Assembly: GCA_022592435.1 (NCBI GenBank)
Contig: JABYQS010000020.1
Location: 186,001-250,000 of the forward strand
Reading direction: 5' to 3'
Length of the DNA: 64,000 nucleotides
Source: Cerioporus squamosus
Taxonomy: Eukaryota > Basidiomycota > Agaricomycetes > Polyporales > Polyporaceae
Shown here in pieces: positions 1 to 15,737 of this stretch. Made by a program: the position numbers and the translations under genes. The first letter of the stretch is position 1. Each line of letters opens with the position of its first letter. The notes beneath the pieces were generated by a model. It was not told the DNA's origin. It ran no database searches and saw only the letters and a list, made by a program, of their open reading frames with translations.

Positions 1-5676
<5,676 letters not shown>

Positions 5677-6211
5677 AACTACTATACAGTCCGCATACTA
5701 ATGATGGATGATACCGCTCATTTGCCTCAGAACGTCTCTCGAGACGACGTATACCTGGATCGACATATCCGGATTTTGTCGGAGATTCGACTCAGGGTTT
5801 GAGATCTGAGAGCTGTATGTGCGATAGGGACGGATGCATGCTGCTGGTCTCAGGGTGCCTCCGGCGTGCATGATCAGGTTCGCTCCTGCAATTGCAAGTT
5901 GCGAGGAAGCATCTGGGGGATAACGACAGAGCTAGCACGAAGCCGTCATGGGAGGCAATCATACAAGCAGGTTATGAGAGAGGCGGCGGGATACAAGCAG
6001 CTGCAGGAAACGTGTGGCTTAACCGTGGGTCAAGCTTGCTACTCCTTCCAATGTTGGACGGTGCGGATAGAAAGCATGGATATCGCGACGTGCTGTGTAT
6101 GCAATACAGGTGTACGAGAGCTCATAGAGATGCAAGAGAGATGGTGCACGAGTCCATGAACAGCATAAATACGACGAGGAGAACGGCGAGGAGAACGGTG
6201 AGGAGCAGCGA
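5677..6211. other. Intergenic, convergent 3' ends
   Basis: This 535-bp stretch lies between the stop of the ABC transporter (+) and the stop of the Aurora kinase (-). It must hold both 3' UTRs. The short open frames in it have no recognisable domain or splice pattern. Confidence 0.6.
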
Positions 6212-7641
6212 CTATGCGGCACCGGAAGTCGAGTGCCCCTTCGACCTGTACTTGACAATCCAGGGGTGTCTCCTTACTTCGGTCAGCGGGATGCGCTTTT
6301 CCGGGTCGTATTGAAGGAGCTATTGCGGGAGAAAGGTGTCAGTGTCGTAGCACACCGACGAAACAAGACCGACGACGGACCTTGATGATGAGGTCTCGCG
6401 CCTCAGCGGAGACTTTGGAGGGTATCTTGAGGTCGACCCGCTGGATGCGGCGGTATGTGGCTGCAGACAGTCCTTCAGCCAACGCGTACCTCTCAAAGTT
6501 CGGGAAGGGCTCACCATTGTGTCCGCTCAGGTCCTCGAAGGGCGGGTTACCGCAGATGAACTCATACGTGAGCACGCCCAACGCCCAGTAGTCGACCTTC
6601 TCCGAGTGCTCGCGACCCTCGACCATCTCAGGCGGAAGGTAGTCAAGCGTCCCGCAGAGCGTCTTCCTCCGGTTGCCGGGTGCATGGACGCTCCAGCCAA
6701 AGTCGCCGATCTTCAGCTCGCCGTTGATGCCCAACAGCAGGTTCTCTGGCTTGATGTCGCGGTGAATGACATGCTTCCCGTGGAGATATATGAGCGCGTC
6801 CGCCATCTGGTCGATATATCTTGAGCTACGCTTCTCCGTGAAGCACCCGTACTTCGTCAGCTGCTTATACAGTTCGCCCTTGCCCGCAAACTCGAGCATG
6901 AGGAAGATGCGCTTCTCGTCGTGGAAATAGCCGTAGAGGCGGAGAACGTGCGGATGTCGCAGGTTCTGCTGGATCTCGATCTCGCGCCGGATCTGCTTCT
7001 CGACGCGCGACTGGACGATCTCAGACTTGTAGAGGCACTTGAGGGCGAGGATGTAGTGCGGTTCGCTCTTCGTCCGGACCATGTACACTCGCCCGAACTT
7101 GCCCTTCCCGAGCGGCCGCCCGATATCGAAGTCGGTGAGGTGCCACTCTCGTGTTGGTCGTTCGCTGCGAGTACGATGCCATGTCTGAGCCTAGTGCCGG
7201 AAGATGAGTGCGAGCCACTTACATTGCAACACTGGAGTCCAAAGCAAGCTGCTCGGCGGCCTCCCCGGTCACCGCCTCTCCTCTCGTCTCATTCTCGATC
7301 TCAAAGCCTCCGTCGTATCGTCCAATGTCAAAAGCGGGTTTTGAGGTGTGCGGGTGGGAGGATTGTGAAGGCTGGAGTTGGGGTTGCGCAGGTACAGGTG
7401 GCCGTGTCGGTGAAGCGGGTCGTGCGGATTGCTTGCTAGCAAGCGTGTTCGTCGACGCTGCCTTGTGCAGCGTCGTGGTCGTCGGCAAAGGGTTCGGGGC
7501 AGCGTACTTGGAGAGGAGCTTGGACACATTCGTCTGGCTGGGTTTCTTCTGGTGTTGGGAGGTAGGCGGTCGGGCGGCGTTCTGCTTGGAGGATATCTCG
7601 AGGGCGGTGAGCTGGCGGGTGATCTGTCCGACGGAGGCCAT
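6212..7641 (-). CDS. Aurora-type serine/threonine protein kinase
   Basis: Mitotic kinase of the Aurora/Ipl1/Ark1 family, expected to act in the chromosomal passenger complex at kinetochores and the spindle. Model: exons 7641-7223, 7164-6381 and 6319-6212, giving 436 residues; both introns (7222-7165, 6380-6320) are GT-AG. About 140 N-terminal residues are Ser/Pro/Thr-rich and likely disordered. The kinase domain then shows the Gly loop GKGKFGRVY, the catalytic loop [11 protein letters not shown] as [11 protein letters not shown], and the Aurora activation segment [16 protein letters not shown] carrying the Thr that is autophosphorylated in this family. It ends with [13 protein letters not shown] and a short tail. 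Start ATG 7641-7639 begins MASVGQIT. Most fungi have one Aurora, so this is probably essential. It shares a short divergent promoter with ETF beta. Confidence 0.95.
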
Positions 7642-7903
7642 GGAGGGTTTCGCGGGTGCACGTTGATGTCTACGTCGAGGAGGATGTGGGGGACGACGCC
7701 GACGCGATGTCGAAGTCAAGAACACACCGCGGCGTTTGGTTTTGAACTGGCCCCCAGCGCCTCGAGTTCCACGCGTTGTACACGTGACCGAGAAACCCCG
7801 ATGGGCGCTACGACTATGTATGACGGCAAAGTCCGTTCCCGGATCCCCGCATTCGAGTCGGACGTGATTCGAGTTTCGACACTTGTCCTCTCCCCTTCCC
7901 GAC
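7642..7903. promoter_or_regulatory. Shared divergent promoter, Aurora kinase / ETF beta
   Basis: The start codons of the kinase (-) and ETF beta (+) are only 262 bp apart, so both promoters must lie here. The strip is GC-rich and I see no clear TATA box on either strand, as often for housekeeping genes. Confidence 0.55.
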
Positions 7904-9035
7904 ATGCGACCCTCTGCTGTACGTTTGCTCAACATCCTTGTTCCCGTAAAGCGGTTGGTTCCTTGCTCTTTGGGCTGCAGCGGATGGCGTTGAAGGTGCT
8001 TGCAGGACAGTGGACTATGCGGTCAAGATTCGGGTGAACCCCGACCAGAAGGGTATCGACCTCAACGTGAAGCATTCTATGGTGCGCCTTCACGCTACTC
8101 TTCTTGCCTGCTGAACTCATAACTAACGTGTACTAGAACCCATTTGATGAGATTGGTGCGTTCATTCGTCAACTACTACATGGCGCGCCGGGCTAAACCT
8201 CTGCGCGCGTGCCCAAGCCGTGGAGGAGGCCGTCCGGTTACGCGAGAAGCTCAAAGACGAGGTCAAGTCCATTAAGGTGGTTACCATTGGGCCCCCCAAA
8301 GCGTCCGAGACACTGCGCACCGCGCTCGCCATGGGTGCGGACTCGGCCATTCACATCGAGGTTCCGGACTCCGCGCCCGCGCCCGAGCCGCTCGGCGTCG
8401 CGAAGGCTCTGCGTGCGCTCATCGAGAAGGAGAAGGAGAACGGCGGAGTTGATTTGGTGATTATGGGCAAGCAGGCGATCGACGACGACGCCGGGCAGAC
8501 GGGCCAGATGCTCGCCGGGCTGATGGATTGGGCGCAGGCGACGTTCGCGAGCAAGTTGGTCGTGGATCCGAAGGCGAAGGTTGCGGAGGTGACGAGGGAG
8601 ATTGACGGTGGCTTGGAGGAGATCAAGTGCCAAGCTGCCGCTGATCGTGACGACGGACTTGCGGTGAGTATCTCTCTTGACTTCGAGCACGTCTGGCGGG
8701 TGGATCGCGACAACGGGTATGGCTTGTTCTGACGAGCAATTTGCGTGGGCACAGACTGAACGAACCCCGATACGCGTCACTGCCGAACATCATGAAGGCG
8801 AAGAAGAAGCCCATCCGGAAGTTGACCGCGGCGGACCTGCAGGTCGACCTCACACCCAGACTGGAGACTCTCAAGGTTGCGGAGCCTCCGAAGCGCGTGG
8901 GTGGCGGAAAGGTGCGCATATAGCCGGTCATCTCATCTGATTAGTTGCTCACGGGCACGGGCACTGTAGGTGGAGAGCGTGGATGAGCTCATTGCTAAAC
9001 TTAAGGAGGCTGGCATCACGCCCGTCAAGTCATAG
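7904..9035 (+). CDS. ETFB: Electron transfer flavoprotein beta subunit
   Basis: Beta subunit of the mitochondrial matrix flavoprotein that passes electrons from acyl-CoA dehydrogenases to ETF-ubiquinone oxidoreductase. Start ATG 7904 gives [17 protein letters not shown]. After short introns follow [28 protein letters not shown] and [11 protein letters not shown]. The large exon 8220-8664 has the [10 protein letters not shown] and [23 protein letters not shown] adenine-nucleotide-binding segments. The recognition loop region [16 protein letters not shown] follows, and the C terminus is [16 protein letters not shown] with TAG 9033-9035. All family landmarks are present and in order, and the length (about 260 residues) fits. 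No separate targeting presequence is obvious, which is usual for this subunit. Confidence 0.94.
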
Positions 9036-9673
9036 TGCGGACTTACTCCTGCATGTAAGGGTACACGTTGCTATGCGACATTTACTACGTTTTGCATAGA
9101 CATGATATCGAACAGCGTCGATCCGTCTCATTTATCTACCACGGCAGCGAAAGAGCAATGGCAGCGACTAGCGACATCGAGTCACACGCATTTGCTCCCT
9201 CGACGGCTTTGTACCTGAGGGGACGGAGATCCGGTGGATGTGGCAGATTCCGTCCGGTTGGTGGCGACTCTGCCCCATACGCCTCGAGGACGTAGTACAT
9301 AAGTCAACCGCGCGTACCAGGTACATGTCGGTGCATGTCTACAATCGATGTGTGATTACTTGCAGACAAGCAGTATGTGATTCCCCTTTATATCCCCACT
9401 CCGATTCTTCGGCTGATGAACCCCGCCGATTCGACAGTCGAATGCACTGAATGGACAGGGCAACTCGTGGACAATTCAGTACGAGTCTCGTTACTCTCAT
9501 GCATGGCAGACGTAGAACATCCGACATACGACACAGCCAATCAATTAGACCGAAAGTATTGACGACAAGACATAATTCGGAACTTAGGAACAGAGACGCG
9601 TCCGCGCGAAATAAACCCCAAAAGAATGCCTCCCATGCCTCCGATTCACCGACGGTGGGACTGTGTACCCCGC
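9036..9673. other. Intergenic, nothing recognised
   Basis: About 640 bp between ETF beta (+) and the first hydrophobin (-), so both 3' UTRs lie here. No recognisable coding region, RNA gene or repeat. Confidence 0.5.
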
Positions 9674-10130
9674 TCAAGTCGAGATGGGGACGCAACCGAG
9701 GGAAATGAGGCTACCCTGCGCAGAATGGGTAAGTCTTTGTAGCAAAGCAATGGCATGGTCGGTTTTTACTCACATAGCTGTTGTTGGTGCAGCAGACGGC
9801 TTGGGCGTGGCAATTGTTTCTGGCCGGCAACGCCGATGACGCTGATCGGGGTGCACTGCAACCCAGCTTCACCAGTAAGGCTGCTGGTCGGATGTCCAAG
9901 GCACCGGCGACGTCCTGAACCTCAGGAGAGCTTGCCTGTTCCACGCGGGTCAGTCGCCGGATCTCATGAGCAGGTAAGATAGGACTGACGCTCTGGACCG
10001 AGTTGCAGCACTGCATATCGCCGGTAGAGCACGAGCTGGTACCGCCGTTTGCCGCGGCTCTCGAGAACGGGAGTGGCGGCCGCAAGGGCGGGAAGAGCAG
10101 CGAGGAGAGAGCGGCGATAGTGAACATCAT
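9674..10130 (-). pseudogene. Class I hydrophobin copy 1, with two compensated frameshift blocks
   Basis: Small secreted amphipathic protein that would coat hyphae or aerial structures. Exons inferred from copy 2: 10130 to about 9993 (...QCCNSVQS), an intron with donor GTCAGT, a middle exon from ASSPEVQDVAG to AVCCTNNSY, an intron ending TGCGCAG, and GSLISLGCVPIST with TGA at 9674. All eight Cys can be read in one frame. However, the signal-peptide stretch (about 10048-10106) reads LLFPPLRPPLP in frame, while the +1 frame gives LAALPALAAATPVL, matching copy 2. Likewise, at about 9817-9863 the in-frame SAPRSASSALPAR replaces CTPISVIGVAG, the normal C4-C5 loop, which is readable in the +1 frame. 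So two indel pairs have scrambled secretion and loop sequences. It may be a pseudogene, a diverging copy or an assembly artefact; the family call is firm. Confidence 0.8.
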
Positions 10131-11494
10131 GTTGGTGATGGTGATTGAGCGAGGGTAGAGTGGTGAGAGTGCAAAAGTTGAATGTGACGTTGGGACTGGG
10201 TGAGTGACCTGAGCCTGAGTTTTGCGGGTGCGCTCACGATCCTCTTATACTGCTCAGGACTGCCGAAGGCGCGAAGGGCGTCAGTGCCGGGTGCATGGAG
10301 GCCTGGGTCGCTGCGTGCTTCGTGCTTCGGCCTTAGCCTTCCTCCTCGGATGGTGGGTACGGGTACCTAGGCATCGAGGCGTCGGCTGCCAATTCCGTTC
10401 GTTCAAGTACCATAGATGCCGGACGATTGCCAATCTTCCTCCCGCACCGGGTCACGCGTGCGTTTGGTTACATTCAATATTCGTGCTCGGCCTGACAACG
10501 TCGTTCACGAGCATGATCGCACGCCTGTCTCAGTCTCTGCAGGGACTATCGCCCCCTTCCAGAGCGGAGGAGGTCGAGCGCCCGGGGACGACTTCGCATA
10601 CCGTGTCCTCAGGATTCCGACTTGGAATATGACTTGAAAATTGGGGTGCGCATCTGTGTCCGCGGTGGTCCCTCCCAAAGGCCGGAACTCGACCGGTACT
10701 GCTGTTTCGCTTCCCTTGCTCGCGAGGTTCACCGTGGCGACGGTCTCGATCCTTCCACAAGATGGCCAGGTCGACTCTCTACGTACACCATTCATCGCTT
10801 GCTGCCCAAGACCCCGGATGTCCCCCTTGGACGCGCCGAGCACGGCATTCATGAGACGAGCGAACAGGTTCGACGACGCGACGCTGTGTGTGCCGTCGCA
10901 TGTCACTATACGGGGCGAGCATGCAAACGACGAGGGTCGTACCACGTCCCACGGTGTGTGTTCACTACAAATCCTCTACAAATCTTGCATTGCTTCCTTC
11001 AGCTGGATCGCGGGTCTCTTCGTCTCCGAATAGCAATCGCCGCGAAAAATTCGCTTCCGGGGACACAGGTGTACTTACTCGATCCGGTGTCGGGATTCAC
11101 GGGACGGCGTTTGCAGAAAACGACAAGGCAAGCTCCAAAGCAAGATAACGGCCGAAGCCCAGGTCGGCATAGAGTTTGTTTCCACACTGTCTTCGGCGGC
11201 ACAGGTCGTCCCAAGCCGGTTTACACCGCATGTAATGCTCTCTGGGTACAGCAAAGTCGCTAGCCTTGATTCTTCTAGCTTTATTCGCCGTCAGCATCGC
11301 TCAACGCCTATTCACACAGTTCGCGCAATTAACGGACCCATGCTAGCGATCGTAAAATCCATCGTGCGGCGATGTGAAGAGTCAATTGTTCTTAACCACA
11401 TTCAAGTACATGATAACAACGCAGCCTCAATTCGAACCTATGGGCGCTATACTTATACGATAATGCAGCCGACTCGGAGAAACCGAAACCTCGC
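10131..11494. other. Spacer between the two hydrophobins
   Basis: This spacer holds the promoter of copy 1 and the 3' flank of copy 2. Part of it (about 10.9-11.05 kb) is the left copy of the duplicated upstream segment. No other gene was recognised. Confidence 0.5.
10244..10249 (-). promoter_or_regulatory. TATA box of hydrophobin copy 1
   Basis: TATAAG on the minus strand, about 115 nt upstream of the ATG. A TATA-like site at a similar distance precedes copy 2, so the promoter seems to have been copied with the gene. Confidence 0.5.
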
Positions 11495-11960
11495 TCAAAG
11501 CGAGATGGGAACGCAGCCGGTTGAAAGAAGGCTCCCCTGCGCAAGGGAGGTAAGTCTCTATGATGCCGGAGACATGGTCGCGAATACTCACGTAGGCGTT
11601 ATTGGTGCAGCAGACGGCTTGGGCCTTGCAGGTGTTCCCGCTGAGAATGCTAATGATACCAATCGGCGAGCAGCTGAGTCCGACTTGACCAGTGAGGGGG
11701 CCGAGAGGAATGCCCAGGAGGCCGGCGGTACTTTGAATGCTTGGGTCCGTCGCCTGCGGAGATCGCAGTAAGTGAGGTATCCAATGTCCAGTGCACAGAG
11801 AACGCGTGCTCACGTTTTTGACGCTGTTACAGCACTGCATGCTGCCAGTGGAGCACGAGCTCCCTTCGCCGCCGCCCCCGCGAGTCAGCAGAGCTGGGGT
11901 GGCGGCCGCAAGGGCGGGGAGAGCAGCGAGGACGAGGGCAACGGTACGAGTAAACATCAT
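11495..11960 (-). CDS. Class I hydrophobin copy 2 (intact)
   Basis: Secreted hydrophobin forming surface layers on hyphae. Start ATG 11960 gives MMFTRTVALVLAALPALA, a good signal peptide. Cys pattern: SSCSTGSMQCC, LSCSPIGIISILSGNTC, AQAVCC, STGC, i.e. the eight-Cys class I order. Exon 1 ends at CNSVKN; the intron has donor GTGAGC and acceptor CCGCAG; exon 2 runs ATDPSIQSTAGLLG to CTNNAY; the second intron runs GTGAGT to GCGCAG; the last exon is GSLLSTGCVPISL with TGA at 11495-11497. Around 105-110 residues, normal for the family. It serves as the reference for judging damage in copy 1. Hydrophobins are usually strongly developmentally regulated. Confidence 0.9.
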
Positions 11961-12052
11961 CGTGGTGAATGAGCGAGTGCGGAGTGCTGAGGAGTACTGG
12001 AGAACGGTGAGTCTGACTTGTGGTCTGAGGTCTTCGGTGTGGACTCAAGGTC

Positions 12053-12058
12053 TTTATA
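12053..12058 (-). promoter_or_regulatory. TATA box of hydrophobin copy 2
   Basis: TATAAA on the minus strand, about 95 nt upstream of the ATG at 11960: a sensible spacing for a strongly expressed fungal gene. Confidence 0.55.
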
Positions 12059-13140
12059 TCTCTGGCAGTCCAGGGTCGCTCCCACAATCTAATATTAAGG
12101 ACAAGTTACTTCGCGCGAGGGAGTTCTGTCAAATTACCGAGGACACCGCATAGCTCGTGTCCTGGGCCTGTCGAGTCGTTGCGCCTCTCAGCACCGGTGC
12201 ACTTGACCCTCCGGACCTCCATTCTCAGTGCTCACTTGCCTTTCCAAAGCAGTCAGATATGGCTTTGGATGCGCACGTTCAGCTCTGCCCTGATACCACA
12301 TGGTGTAGTCGTGCACAAGTAACATGTCTCCGCCGTTCTACTACTGACTCGTACAGTACAGTATCGGCCCGCGATGATCGGTATCTGCCCACAACTCCGT
12401 TCGGACGGCAAGGTAATCGACCTTCCGGGACAAGACACGAAGCTACGCGCTTCACCACCGTCGGTACGACCCTCACCCGCTGCTCGCACATCTCTTACGT
12501 GTCCCGGGGTCGGGGCGCACCAGGGCCACCTGAGAAACTCGCGGCTTCGCTTCTGCAATCTCATCCTTTCCGTCCAGTAAGCCGACCAAGTATGTACCAT
12601 GGAACACCCCGAGCATCCTCGCGAATCACACCCCTCGGCAACGCCCAGGCACGCGGTTCGCCGGATGCCATAGCGGGCCGAGCGTGTCAAAGGCGTGGTT
12701 ATCCGACGCTCCACGACGTCGCGTTCACTACACATCCACTACAAATCTTGTCTTTTCTCTATTCAACCACTGCGATCCCTCGCCGCTGTCGTCGCCGAAA
12801 TCTTCAACTAGTTCGCCTCCGGTGATGACTTCGCGGCGTTTTGGCTGCCATCTCGTGTCCTCGAGTGCCGTGCTGGTGATCGGTGTTATGCGATATTGCC
12901 GCCTCACAATGGTGTTGTCATTCGGCCGGTGTCTTTGCTCGAACGGTACACAGTCTCGGCTGGGCTGGAAGCAGCCTCCGACTAACAGTCGAGCTTCGAA
13001 CATAGATTTTCGTGTCGCATGGATGCTCGCGGTACGGGGATTTGTAACACTCGAACGCATATGTTCCAGCCAAGACCAGCCATAATGCGTAAAAATGCGT
13101 GAATACAGATGGTGCCGCTCTAATGGCCTTGAACGTCAAC

Positions 13141-13190
13141 GGTGCTGCCGTAGGCCATGGTGTTGCCGTAGGCCATGGTGTTGCCGATGG
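13141..13190. repeat. 18-bp tandem repeat, about 2.8 units
   Basis: Units GGTG(C/T)TGCCGTAGGCCAT at 13141-13158 and 13159-13176, then a partial unit to 13190. One mismatch between the full units. Non-coding. Confidence 0.85.
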
Positions 13191-13543
13191 ACCGTCGCGG
13201 TATGCATGGATCTAAGGTGCAAATCCGAGGTCGTCCCGAACATACCTACCATTCGACAGTCTTAAGGGCGACTAGGGTCGTTTGACTCATGCAAAAAATG
13301 ATGCGCACGAGAACTCCAAGGAGGTATCAAGGTCGGATGCAATCATCTGCTGCACTTCGCGACTGTTGCACCGCCTGAACAGCGAGCACGATGTGGCCTC
13401 AACGGAGGGAGCAGAGATAAGGCCAGCTCTCCTCTATTGGAAAGGATGTAGATACTTTTGGTCTACTCGCAAAGCTGGCCAGCATTACGACGATAACTAC
13501 ACAACACCGTCCGACCCGAAAGCACCCACAGCACGCCTCTCCT

Positions 13544-15232
13544 CTAGTAGAGCAGTGACGACATGTCCGCGCGGATGCGGTTGTAGTCGTACAGACCATC
13601 GATGGGGCCAACGGCAGCGAGGGCGATCTGGAAACAGAGGCGACAATATGAGTTCATCAGAACGTGGTGGCCCGAACACGTGGAACTTACGTCCTTGTCC
13701 CAGAGATACTTCTGCGCTACCCGCTTGATGTCCTCGACGGTGACGGCGTCGACCACGAACTCGATCTGCTGCGGGGTCATGCGACGGCCGCTAGTGACGA
13801 GCTGGCGACCAATGTCCTCCGCGATAGCGGTAGTGCCGTCGAGGCTGAGAAGCAAGCTGGCCTTGAGCTGGCTCTTGGCACGCTCGACCTCGACGTCCGT
13901 GGGGTTGATCGACATGCGCGTCCACTCGCGGAGCGTGAAATGGCACATGTCGTCCATGTTCTGAAGGTTCTCAGTCACCAGGTAGATACCCCAGAGGCCA
14001 GTGTCCGAGTAGCTCGTCGAGAACGACATGAAGCTGTTCGCGAGGTTGTTCGAGGAGATAATGTGGGAGAGGCGGGAGGACATGATGCCGGCGGCACCGA
14101 GTGAACGGTCCCAGTTGCCGAAGATGCTCTGCATGACGAGCATGGGGAAGTAGTCAGGGGAGCTCCAGCCAACACCCTCGACGGCGATGGCGACGTGCGC
14201 AGTGGGGAGCTCGTCGTCGCGAATGCGCACTTCTGAGCCGACGAACTTGGTCTTCGGGTGGGAGAGGCGGCCAAGGGGGATGGGGTTGGGGGAGACGGGG
14301 AGCTTGGCGAAGTGCTGCTCAGCGTACTTGACGAGCTGCTCGTGGTCGACGCCGCCGGTACCAACAAGAACCATACGGTCAGCCGTGTAGTTGGTCTTGA
14401 TGTAGGAAGCGAGGTCGTCACGCTTGATGGAGAGAATGTTGGCCTTGGGGCCGAGGATGGTACGACCAAGGGGTTGGCCTGTAAGGCGAAGTATGAGCAA
14501 TCTGTTCTGACACCTCGAAAAGTTGCGTTTCGGATAGGAGCAAAGAGATGGATCAAGGAAGCAGACGTCCGAATGCGGTGGACGGAGGACCAAGTGGCAG
14601 TGAATCGTCGACGTCACATACCTTGGAAAGCAACTGCGTGCAGGTGGTCGAAAACAACCTCCTCCATCTGCTTGTCCACCTCCTGCTGCTCCCGCAGGAT
14701 CACATCTCGTTCCCGCTCGATAGCTGCAGGCTCCAGGGTAGAGTTCTGGAGAATGTCGCTGATGATGTCAACGCTCGTGCCGACGTCCTTGGAGAAGCAC
14801 TTCGCGTAGTACACCGTCTGCTCGCGCGACGTGTACGCGTTAAGGTGCGCACCAATGCTCTCAACGGAGAGCTCGAGCTGGTGCTGCGAGCGACGGTTGG
14901 TACCCTTGAACGCCATGTGTTCGAGGAAGTGCGCCGTGCCGTTGGTTGCGTCCGTCTCCGCCCTCGACCCCGCGTCAATCCACACGCCCACCGTCGCCGT
15001 CTGCGCATGCGGGTGCGCCTCGGTCGCTACCGTGAGCCCATTTGAAAGCGTTGTCGTCTGCAGCTGGGGGTGGGGGATGTTGACTGCAGTCGCGAACGAC
15101 CGCAAGGGGCGGCGCTGAGGTGTACGTCGTCAGCGTCCCATTTATGCTGCGAATGAGACGGAAACGTACAGGATAGCGCGCTGCGCTGCGAAGGGCACGC
15201 CCAAGCGAGGTCGAGAGTGTGCTTGTCACCAT
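13544..15232 (-). CDS. Mitochondrial processing peptidase, beta subunit (M16 metallopeptidase)
   Basis: Catalytic subunit of the matrix peptidase that removes presequences from imported proteins; yeast Mas1 and human PMPCB are orthologs. Model: exons 15232-15170, 15114-14622, 14478-13691 and 13627-13544; all junctions GT-AG; 475 residues. The N terminus [21 protein letters not shown] is Arg/Ser-rich, a mitochondrial presequence. The inverted zinc motif is [11 protein letters not shown] (HFLEH at about residues 83-87), with the downstream Glu in [14 protein letters not shown]. The Gly-rich substrate loop region appears as [16 protein letters not shown]. The C terminus is [17 protein letters not shown], a typical ending. 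An in-frame Met exists upstream at 15349, but the one at 15232 gives the conventional presequence and length. Confidence 0.95.
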
Positions 15233-15737
15233 CGAGGTCGTGGAGAATGAAGTGTTCGTCGTCGGCGGAAACACTTCCGGGCGAATACGGCGTGAAACCG
15301 GGACTTGATAATTCGGGCGCCGCTTCGACTTATGGCCGCGCTCTATCATAGCGCCGACGGCGGAGCTTCAACCCGTTCGGCGTTTCGAAATCACCCGACC
15401 ATGGTTGGCTGAAGATCAACTTAACCTCCGGTAAGTAATGTCTCTTTGACCTTACGCACTAACCCACGAACACCCACCCCTCGGACTAATTCTCGCCAGT
15501 CATTGGATCTTGCTCTGCGACTCGCTGGTTTCGTAGCGTTATATAGCATCGTCGGGATCGGGGTACGGAACATGTGAATGAGTCAGGAAGTGTTGCCGGA
15601 CCGCCTTCAGTCCTAAGTATAAGCTGGACTATCCAGTCAGACGCGAGCAGGAAGGTATATACGTATATGTTCACACCCACGGCAGTACCTACTATCGACT
15701 TCTTGCAGTCCTTCAGTCCCATCGTCGTCCTCGAACC
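15233..15737. promoter_or_regulatory. Divergent promoter region, MPP beta / CoA-transferase
   Basis: 505 bp between two start codons on opposite strands. A TATA-like run (GTATATACGTATATG) lies at about 15655-15670, 70-80 nt upstream of the CoA-transferase ATG. No strong element is seen for MPP. Confidence 0.5.

Larger units (their letters stand above)
9674..12830. repeat. Tandem segmental duplication (hydrophobin plus promoter), unit about 1.75-1.82 kb
   Basis: Two hydrophobin genes lie head to tail with stops 1821 bp apart. Upstream landmarks are also copied: the segment around 10958-10990 (TTCACTACAAATCCTCTACAAATCTT type) recurs around 12722-12750 about 1.75 kb away, with similar flanks (GGGCGAGC... 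and GGGCCGAGC...). The copies have diverged substantially in non-coding parts, so the event is not recent. Confidence 0.7.
11961..13543. other. Long intergenic stretch upstream of hydrophobin 2
   Basis: About 1.6 kb without a recognisable gene. It holds the promoter of hydrophobin 2, the right copy of the duplicated upstream block (about 12.68-12.83 kb) and the 18-bp tandem repeat at 13141. Its open frames show no splice logic or domains. Confidence 0.5.
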
